The translations under genes were made by a program, and so were the position numbers. The notes beneath the pieces are model-generated. The model was not told where the DNA came from. It saw nothing but the letters and a program-made list of their open reading frames with translations, and made no database searches. Below, piece after piece: positions 7,731 to 12,626 of a stretch of DNA of 12,626 bases (position 1 is the first letter of the stretch; each line of letters starts with the position of its first letter). Location: NCBI GenBank assembly GCA_015233755.1, contig JADFXA010000042.1, forward strand, positions 1 to 12,626. Direction: 5' to 3'. This DNA comes from Desulfamplus sp. (GTDB lineage Bacteria > Desulfobacterota > Desulfobacteria > Desulfobacterales > Desulfobacteraceae).

Positions 7731-8528
7731 TTATTTAGAAGATATTGATTGACTGATAATCTTTAAACCCTCAAGAGTCAAAGCATTATCAACCAATTCA
7801 ATTGACTCTGAAAGATCAGCAATAAGAGTAGCAAGTCCACCAGTTGCTATAACCATAGGCTCTGAGCTGCTTATCATTGGATTACTCATCATCTCTTTTT
7901 TCATTCGTTGAACCATACCATCTACAAGTGCTGCGTTGCCGTGCATTACACCAGACTTTATACTGTCAATTGTATCCTTTCCAATTACATGAAGAGGTGG
8001 CATAAACATCTCAACCCTTGGAAGTCTTGAAGCTCTCTGAAACAAAGCCTCTGATGAGATCATTATACCCGGAACAATTGCACCGCCTAAATACTCCCCT
8101 TTTTCTGAAATAGCATCAAAGGTTGTTGCTGTCCCAAAATCAATCACAATTAGGCTCTTTTTATATCTATTATATGCTGCAATGGCATTTACAATTCTAT
8201 CTGCCCCAACTTCAACAGGGTTATTGTAAAGAATGGGCATAAGGTCTCTTACAGAAGATGATTGAATCCAAAGAGGTTTCTGTTTTAGATATTTCTCACA
8301 AAATTTGTCAAGAATAGGAACAGTTGGTGGAACTACTGATGATATTACAACACTTTTTATATCTGATAATTTTATTCCTTTATCTGCAAAAAGGGCTTTA
8401 GCAAGGATATTAAATTCGTCTGCTGTTGAATCTCTGATTGTTCTTATTCTCCAATCATTTATAAGAGTATCACCATCAAACACCCCAAGGACTATATTTG
8501 TATTTCCAACATCAATAACAAGAAGCAT
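7731..8528 (-). CDS. coaX: Type III pantothenate kinase
   Basis: Phosphorylates pantothenate with ATP, the first committed step of CoA synthesis. The type III enzyme belongs to the ASKHA (acetate/sugar kinase, Hsp70, actin) fold, needs a monovalent cation and is not feedback-inhibited by CoA. The 265-residue length is near the family norm of about 255. Motifs: DVGNTN at 6-11 (phosphate loop), PVEVGADR at 104-111 with catalytic Asp110, DFGTATTFD at 130-138 and GGAIVPGI at 148-155. The ATG at 8528 has a well-placed GGAG (8537-8540 on the - strand, 8-base spacing). It is the last gene of the - strand cluster, 100 bases after folP, and that gap holds a strong inverted repeat. No pantothenate kinase of another type is visible in the window. 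Confidence 0.96.
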   Translation of the reverse strand: MLLVIDVGNTNIVLGVFDGDTLINDWRIRTIRDSTADEFNILAKALFADKGIKLSDIKSVVISSVVPPTVPILDKFCEKYLKQKPLWIQSSSVRDLMPILYNNPVEVGADRIVNAIAAYNRYKKSLIVIDFGTATTFDAISEKGEYLGGAIVPGIMISSEALFQRASRLPRVEMFMPPLHVIGKDTIDSIKSGVMHGNAALVDGMVQRMKKEMMSNPMISSSEPMVIATGGLATLIADLSESIELVDNALTLEGLKIISQSISSK

Positions 8529-8556
8529 TAGAAATTCTCCAAAATTAATATGTTTC

Positions 8557-8632
8557 CTGCAAACCTTGATTTGCTACCTTTAAGGCTATTGGATATAAAA
8601 TGGGTTTTGCAGAAGGTCAAATAGCAAATCAA
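8557..8632 (-). repeat. Interleaved inverted repeats between folP and coaX
   Basis: Pair 1: TTGATTTGCTA (8566-8576) is perfectly complementary to TAGCAAATCAA (8622-8632). CCTT (8577-8580) with AAGG (8613-8616) extends it to 15 bp around a 5-base bulge. The distal arm contains the folP stop codon (8629-8631). Pair 2: CTGCAAACC (8557-8565) is complementary to GGTTTTGCAG (8603-8612) with one bulged T. The pairs cross, so in RNA they would compete or form a knot. The element ends 16 bases before the coaX ribosome binding site. No T-run follows on the - strand, which argues against a simple terminator. Function is unknown. Confidence 0.6.
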
Positions 8633-9618
8633 CTGGCTTTAACGCTCTGAACTGCATTTATAATAGTTGCCACAGCTTTTGCTGAAGCAACATCATGCAC
8701 TCTTACAATATTTGCACCATTCATTATTGAAGCTGCAACTGCCCCCATAGTTCCAGCTTCTGTCTCTTTTGATAGAGCCTTTATGATTTGGGTGTTTAAC
8801 ATTTTGCCCTTTGATAGAGGGTTCGTATTGTTGGTGTTTAATGTTTTGTCATCAAGAGTTAATTTATTGTCATTGCTGCTTGATTGACTTTGATTTAATT
8901 TAGAAGCAAGTATCTTCTGGATAAACGATTTTCTTGAAGGACCAACAAGAGTTGGAAAACCTAATCCACCTATTTTATCAAGATACTTAATTATCATAAG
9001 GTTATGCTCAACCGTTTTTCCAAAGCCGATTCCGGGATCAAGAATAATATTTTTAGGTGATATTCCAGAATTTATAGCAAAGTTGGCACGATCTTTAAGA
9101 TAACTAATTATCTCATTTAAAAAATCGTCATACTGAGGATTAATCTGCATTGTTGCTGGCGAACCCTTCATGTGCATCAAAATTACAGGAACACCTTTGT
9201 CAGAGGCAAGTTGAGCCATACGCTCATCTTTTTCTAACGCTGTAATATCATTGATAATTGAAGCGCCAGCATTAAGAGCCTCTTTTGCAACCTCAAATTT
9301 TACTGTATCGATTGAGATTGGAATATCAATCTGATTTGATAACCGCTCAATTACAGGAATGACTCTATCAAGCTCTTCTTGAACTGACACAGGTTTAGCA
9401 AAAGGGCGTGAAGATTCCCCGCCAATATCAAGAATATCCGCCCCTTCATCAACAAGTTTAAGCCCTTGTGTAACAGCATCGTCAAATTTAAAATATTGCC
9501 CACCGTCAGAGAAAGAGTCTGGAGTTGTGTTAAGTATCCCCATAATTAGTGCTTTTGACCCAAACTCAAGCGAGTATTCTATCTTATCTATCTGCCACTC
9601 TATTTTAAAATGGTGCAT
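8629..9618 (-). CDS. folP: Dihydropteroate synthase with a repeat-containing insert
   Basis: Condenses 4-aminobenzoate with dihydropterin pyrophosphate to make dihydropteroate in folate synthesis; this enzyme is the sulfonamide target. The TIM-barrel signatures are in order: MGILNTTPDSFSDGG at 26-40, DIGGESSRP at 64-72, SIDT at 102-105, INDI near 122-125, LMHMKG at 147-152, DPGIGFGK at 194-201, GPSRKSF at 226-232 and RVHD at 306-309. The length of 329 exceeds the usual 270-285. The excess lies at about residues 241-284, after SRKSFIQKIL, and is rich in Asn, Ser, Lys and Thr. It includes two degenerate 14-residue tandem copies. All catalytic motifs around it are intact, so the enzyme is probably functional. 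The ATG at 9618 follows GGAA at 9627-9630. ftsH lies 91 bases upstream; the ftsH-folP order is common in bacteria. Confidence 0.95.
   Translation of the reverse strand: MHHFKIEWQIDKIEYSLEFGSKALIMGILNTTPDSFSDGGQYFKFDDAVTQGLKLVDEGADILDIGGESSRPFAKPVSVQEELDRVIPVIERLSNQIDIPISIDTVKFEVAKEALNAGASIINDITALEKDERMAQLASDKGVPVILMHMKGSPATMQINPQYDDFLNEIISYLKDRANFAINSGISPKNIILDPGIGFGKTVEHNLMIIKYLDKIGGLGFPTLVGPSRKSFIQKILASKLNQSQSSSNDNKLTLDDKTLNTNNTNPLSKGKMLNTQIIKALSKETEAGTMGAVAASIMNGANIVRVHDVASAKAVATIINAVQSVKAS
8767..8850 (-). repeat. Degenerate 42-bp tandem repeat inside folP
   Basis: Two adjacent 42-base units (8809-8850 and 8767-8808) share TTTGATAGAG and GGTGTTTAA blocks on the + strand, about 30 of 42 bases by eye. 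In protein they read as residues 257-270 and 271-284, with seven of fourteen positions identical (Lys, Leu, Asn, Thr, Leu, Ser, Lys). This looks like an old in-frame duplication within the FolP insert. Confidence 0.7.
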
Positions 9619-9709
9619 TGCAGTTATTCCAAAAAGTGTTTTTTATAGTTATTTATTACTTTTCTTGAGGATGTCATTAGTTCGAGATATAGTTTTAAAT
9701 TTATAGCCC

Positions 9710-11632
9710 TCAATTTTTAGTGATCTCCTGTTCATTTGGTGGATTATCTAAATCAGAATTATAATTAATATCTTCTGTATCGGCTATCGCATGAAGCATT
9801 TCATCATCAAATGCATTTGATGGTGGTGGAGGATCAAAATCAGGTTTTAAAGATTTAATAAGTTCATCAAGCTCTTTGCCCATTACAGTCTCTTTTTCCA
9901 AAAGAAGTGCGGCAAGTTTATGAAGAATATCAATATGTTCCGATAAAATATCTTTTGCAATTTTATAGTTTCTTTTAATTATAGCAGAAACTTCAGCATC
10001 TATTTTCCTTGCGGTATCTTCAGAATATTCACGCGGATGCCCAATTTCTCTTCCAATAAATATATGTTCATCGCCTTGATTATAGGCAAGTGGTCCAAGA
10101 TCGTCACTCATACCCCAAGTTCTTACCATACGATTTGCCATCGCAGTTGCCTGTTTTATATCGTTTGATGCACCAGTGCTTATACGGTTAAATATCAACT
10201 CTTCAGCAACCCGACCTCCAAATGCCACGGATAGATCAGCTTCCAATTGATCCTTATATTTAAAGCCACTCTCTTCTGGCAAAAACCATGTAACGCCAGC
10301 AGCTCTACCTCTTGGAATAATGGTTATTTTGTTTACAGAGTCAGTTCCAGGAATAAGTCTTGCAACTAAGGCATGACCAGCCTCATGGTATGCTGTAGTT
10401 TTCTTTTCATCATCACGGATAACCTTAGATTTTCTTTCAAGCCCCATATATACCTTATCTTTGGCATCTTCAAAATCCATCATATTAAGTTTTTCGTGAT
10501 TTCTTTTTGCAGCAAGTAAAGCAGCTTCATTTACAAGATTTTCAAGATCAGCCCCTGAAAACCCCGGTGTTCCTTTAGCAAGGGTTACTACATTAACATC
10601 TTTATCTAATGGAGTTTTTTTCATGTGAACTTTTAAGATTCCGATTCTCCCCTTAATATCTGGCATGTCAACAACCACCTGACGATCAAAGCGTCCTGGT
10701 CTCATAAGAGCGGGATCAAGAACATCTGGTCTGTTTGTTGCAGCCATAAGAATAACGCCTTCATTAGATTCAAAGCCATCCATCTCTACAAGAAGCTGGT
10801 TAAGAGTCTGTTCTCGTTCATCATGTCCGCCGCCCATGCCAGCACCGCGTTGCCTTCCAACTGCGTCAATTTCATCAATAAAAATAATACAAGGTGCGTT
10901 TTTTTTACCCTGAGCAAATAGATCCCGAACCCTTGAAGCTCCAACACCTACAAACATCTCAACAAAATCTGAACCGCTGATTGTGAAAAAAGGAACGCCT
11001 GCCTCACCTGCAACAGCTCTTGATAAAAGAGTCTTACCAGTTCCCGGAGAGCCTACAAGTAAAACTCCTTTAGGGATACGCCCACCAAGTCGAGTGAATT
11101 TTTTTGGCTCTTTTAAAAATTCAACAATTTCGGTAAGTTCTTCTTTTGCCTCATCAATTCCAGCAACATTATCAAATGTTATTTTGTCGTTTTTATCTGA
11201 AATTAAGCGGGCACGACTCTTACCAAAAGACATAGCCTTACCACCTCCGCCTCCTTGCATCTGACGCATGAAAAATATCCATACACCAATTAAAACAATC
11301 ATTGGCAGCCATGATATAAGGATGGACATAAATATCGAAGATTCAGTTGGAGGTTTTGCCTTTATTGATACACCATGGCTTCTCAACATTTTGATAAGCT
11401 CAACGTCTCCGGGTGTAAATGATTTATATCTTGTTCCACTAACATCAGTAAAGTAGAGGTCTTGCCCTTGAAGCACAACGCTTTGAACCCTATCTGATTC
11501 AACCATGGCAAGAAACTCTGAGTATCCAATATTGCTTTCTGGCAACTGCTGTTGATTAAATATGTTGTACAACATCACCATCATAAGGATGATAACTAAC
11601 CACAAAGATAGATTTTTATAAAATTGATTCAA
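9710..11632 (-). CDS. ftsH: ATP-dependent zinc metalloprotease FtsH (TTG start)
   Basis: Membrane-anchored AAA+ protease that degrades misfolded membrane proteins and regulators. I place the start at TTG 11632, giving 640 residues. The sequence from there is (M)NQFYKNLSLWLVI, the standard family beginning, and GAGG sits 8 bases upstream. An in-frame ATG at 11710 would add 26 residues unlike FtsH and has no ribosome binding site. Domains: membrane span about 7-25, periplasmic segment, second span about 102-122, Gly-rich linker, Walker A GSPGTGKT at 194-201, Walker B IIFIDE at 249-254, second region of homology ATNRPDVLDPALMRPGRFDR, zinc site HEAGH at 416-420 and third ligand Asp491 in ASNDIKQ. 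These positions match E. coli FtsH within one or two residues. The acidic PPPP-containing tail is normal. folP follows after 91 bases. Confidence 0.97.
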   Translation of the reverse strand: MNQFYKNLSLWLVIILMMVMLYNIFNQQQLPESNIGYSEFLAMVESDRVQSVVLQGQDLYFTDVSGTRYKSFTPGDVELIKMLRSHGVSIKAKPPTESSIFMSILISWLPMIVLIGVWIFFMRQMQGGGGGKAMSFGKSRARLISDKNDKITFDNVAGIDEAKEELTEIVEFLKEPKKFTRLGGRIPKGVLLVGSPGTGKTLLSRAVAGEAGVPFFTISGSDFVEMFVGVGASRVRDLFAQGKKNAPCIIFIDEIDAVGRQRGAGMGGGHDEREQTLNQLLVEMDGFESNEGVILMAATNRPDVLDPALMRPGRFDRQVVVDMPDIKGRIGILKVHMKKTPLDKDVNVVTLAKGTPGFSGADLENLVNEAALLAAKRNHEKLNMMDFEDAKDKVYMGLERKSKVIRDDEKKTTAYHEAGHALVARLIPGTDSVNKITIIPRGRAAGVTWFLPEESGFKYKDQLEADLSVAFGGRVAEELIFNRISTGASNDIKQATAMANRMVRTWGMSDDLGPLAYNQGDEHIFIGREIGHPREYSEDTARKIDAEVSAIIKRNYKIAKDILSEHIDILHKLAALLLEKETVMGKELDELIKSLKPDFDPPPPSNAFDDEMLHAIADTEDINYNSDLDNPPNEQEITKN

Positions 11633-11640
11633 TAGTTTTT

Positions 11641-11647
11641 CCTCTTT
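11641..11647 (-). promoter_or_regulatory. ftsH ribosome binding site that decides the TTG start
   Basis: On the - strand the sequence reads AAAGAGG, eight bases, then TTG (11632-11630). This is the best Shine-Dalgarno match in the - strand cluster. It lies inside the reading frame opened by the ATG at 11710, which argues that the longer frame is not the true gene. Confidence 0.8.
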
Positions 11648-11678
11648 AGTAATTTTTGATAATTTAAGTTTGATAAAT

Positions 11679-11684
11679 ATTATA
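11679..11684 (-). promoter_or_regulatory. Possible -10 box for ftsH
   Basis: A perfect TATAAT on the - strand would start transcription near 11672, about 40 bases before the TTG start. No convincing -35 box lies 16-18 bases upstream (TAGATA at 16 bases is poor), there is no extended -10 TG, and no heat-shock sigma-32 type sequence is visible. Chance matches are common in DNA this AT-rich. Confidence 0.3.
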
Positions 11685-11737
11685 TTTAAGCAAATACGGC
11701 TATCTACCATTTTTTATAATGACACAAATTTTTATGA

Positions 11738-11772
11738 AAAAAACACAAAAATTAATATTTTTCAATATTAAT
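11738..11772 (-). terminator. AT-only hairpin with T-run after the phosphopantetheinyl transferase gene
   Basis: Bases 11751-11772 form a perfect 9-bp inverted repeat (ATTAATATT and AATATTAAT) around 4 bases. On the - strand the loop is GAAA, a stable GNRA tetraloop, and TTTTGTGTTTTTTT follows. It begins 22 bases after the stop codon of the upstream gene, as an intrinsic terminator would. The stem contains no G-C pairs, so it would be weak. Confidence 0.5.
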
Positions 11773-11794
11773 CATCATTTTGAATCAGGCAATA

Positions 11795-12601
11795 TTACCC
11801 ATAAATTAAGGAGAGTAAATAGTTGCTGCCAATATTAAAAGAGTTAATGACTACATTACTAACCTCATTCCCATTATAAAGTATTTGGTCATCTAAAACT
11901 TCTATAGATTTGAGCTTTTCGTTAAACCCTCTGCCAATATATTTTAAGAATGCCTCTTTTATAGTCCAGCGCCTCATAATCTCTGCTCCTTCTCCTTCGT
12001 CTTTTTTATATTTAAGAGCAATACTATCTATCTCTCTTTGTGTAAAAGCTATCTTCATAAAAGAGTTAGAAAAAGGTTTTGAAGAATCGGATTCAGAAGA
12101 TTTAACGGGCGTATAATCTCTCTTTTCAATATCAATACCTATCTTTTTTCCAGTTGAACATAAAGCGGCAGCAACATAATCTCCTGAATGTGTAATTGAT
12201 ATATTAATTGATGGAAATTTGTCTAAAAATGGAGAGCCTTCCTCTTTATATAAAATTTGTATATCAGATAGCTCAATGTTAGGAGCAATAAGTTGTTTTA
12301 CCATATTTTTTACCACAAAGCGTCCTGAAATCCACTCAATCTGCTTTTTCATGCTTTTATATTTATTGACACAGTCAATCTCATATTGGCAGAGAAATTT
12401 AACTTTAAAATCATCGGAGTCAAACTTTGAATTTTTTTTAGTAGCAAAATCATGTAGATTTTGTTCCGTTGTTTCTTTAATAACTTTTTTAATAAAGAGA
12501 GGAATATTCATATAACTAATTGTAATTCCTAACTCTTGAGAAAGTTGTAGGTGATTTAGAGTGTTTGTGGTGTATTGGTGAGGGGTTGTATTTAGAGTCA
12601 T
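11795..12601 (-). CDS. Sfp-type 4'-phosphopantetheinyl transferase
   Basis: Transfers the 4'-phosphopantetheine arm of CoA to a serine of acyl- or peptidyl-carrier proteins, releasing 3',5'-ADP. From ATG 12601 it is 268 residues. Motifs: GRFVVKNMV near 93-101, GSPFLDKFP near 122-130, ITHSGDYVAAAL in the mid-protein, GIDIE at 155-159 (metal ligands Asp157 and Glu159) and WTIKEAFLK at 212-220 (Lys215, Glu216). The size and two-part layout fit the Sfp/EntD class rather than the roughly 120-residue AcpS. Extra material includes a Thr/Asn-rich first 15 residues and a Ser/Lys/Asp-rich insert at about 165-180. A TTG at 12619 would add six residues but sits in the GAGG (12614-12617) that probably serves the ATG, 12 bases away. 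No carrier protein or synthase gene is in the window, so its partner is unknown. Confidence 0.9.
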   Translation of the reverse strand: MTLNTTPHQYTTNTLNHLQLSQELGITISYMNIPLFIKKVIKETTEQNLHDFATKKNSKFDSDDFKVKFLCQYEIDCVNKYKSMKKQIEWISGRFVVKNMVKQLIAPNIELSDIQILYKEEGSPFLDKFPSINISITHSGDYVAAALCSTGKKIGIDIEKRDYTPVKSSESDSSKPFSNSFMKIAFTQREIDSIALKYKKDEGEGAEIMRRWTIKEAFLKYIGRGFNEKLKSIEVLDDQILYNGNEVSNVVINSFNIGSNYLLSLIYG

Positions 12602-12626
12602 ATAATATATATACCTCAATTATCCT

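Noticed and set aside
1..12626. CRISPR arrays, toxin-antitoxin pairs, phage or transposase genes, tRNA genes.
   Set aside because: No regularly spaced repeats, no such protein motifs and no cloverleaf-like sequence were seen; every long frame belongs to a chromosomal gene or is a shadow.

Overview
The window is an AT-rich stretch of bacterial chromosome, densely packed with housekeeping genes and showing no phage, transposon, CRISPR, rRNA or tRNA signals. The gene set includes RNase J next to ftsK, ftsH next to folP, a type III pantothenate kinase, and a 464-residue radical SAM family that I associate with sulfate- and metal-reducing bacteria. This suggests a low-GC member of the former Deltaproteobacteria (Desulfobacterota). 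That placement is inference from gene content and protein style; no marker gene fixes it.

Left half, all on the + strand: the 3' part of murI (glutamate racemase, cut by the window edge), a stand-alone asparaginase N-terminal domain protein, and a large radical SAM protein of unknown substrate. A probable intrinsic terminator follows the radical SAM gene. Next come a 110-residue protein of unknown function, RNase J (rnj) only 15 bases after it, and the DNA translocase ftsK. The first three genes look like one transcription unit. The small gene and rnj look like a second, with ftsK possibly attached.

Right half, all on the - strand, read from the right edge: an Sfp-type 4'-phosphopantetheinyl transferase, an AT-only terminator-like hairpin, ftsH (best start is a TTG with a strong ribosome binding site), folP (dihydropteroate synthase) and coaX. 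ftsK and coaX converge with only 35 bases between them. coaX begins CoA synthesis and the phosphopantetheinyl transferase spends CoA to activate carrier proteins, so the two ends of this cluster are metabolically linked. folP supplies folate precursors and FtsH is the membrane quality-control protease.

No clearly new defence, mobile or biosynthetic system is visible. The most unusual signals are: (1) an 11-bp perfect inverted repeat overlapping the folP stop codon, interleaved with a second complementary pair just upstream of the coaX ribosome binding site; (2) in-frame polar, low-complexity inserts in otherwise conserved enzymes (RNase J about 50 residues, FolP about 44 residues including a degenerate 14-residue tandem repeat, and the phosphopantetheinyl transferase about 15 residues); (3) the uncharacterised radical SAM protein and the unknown 110-residue protein upstream of RNase J. 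No gene-free stretch exceeds about 170 bases.
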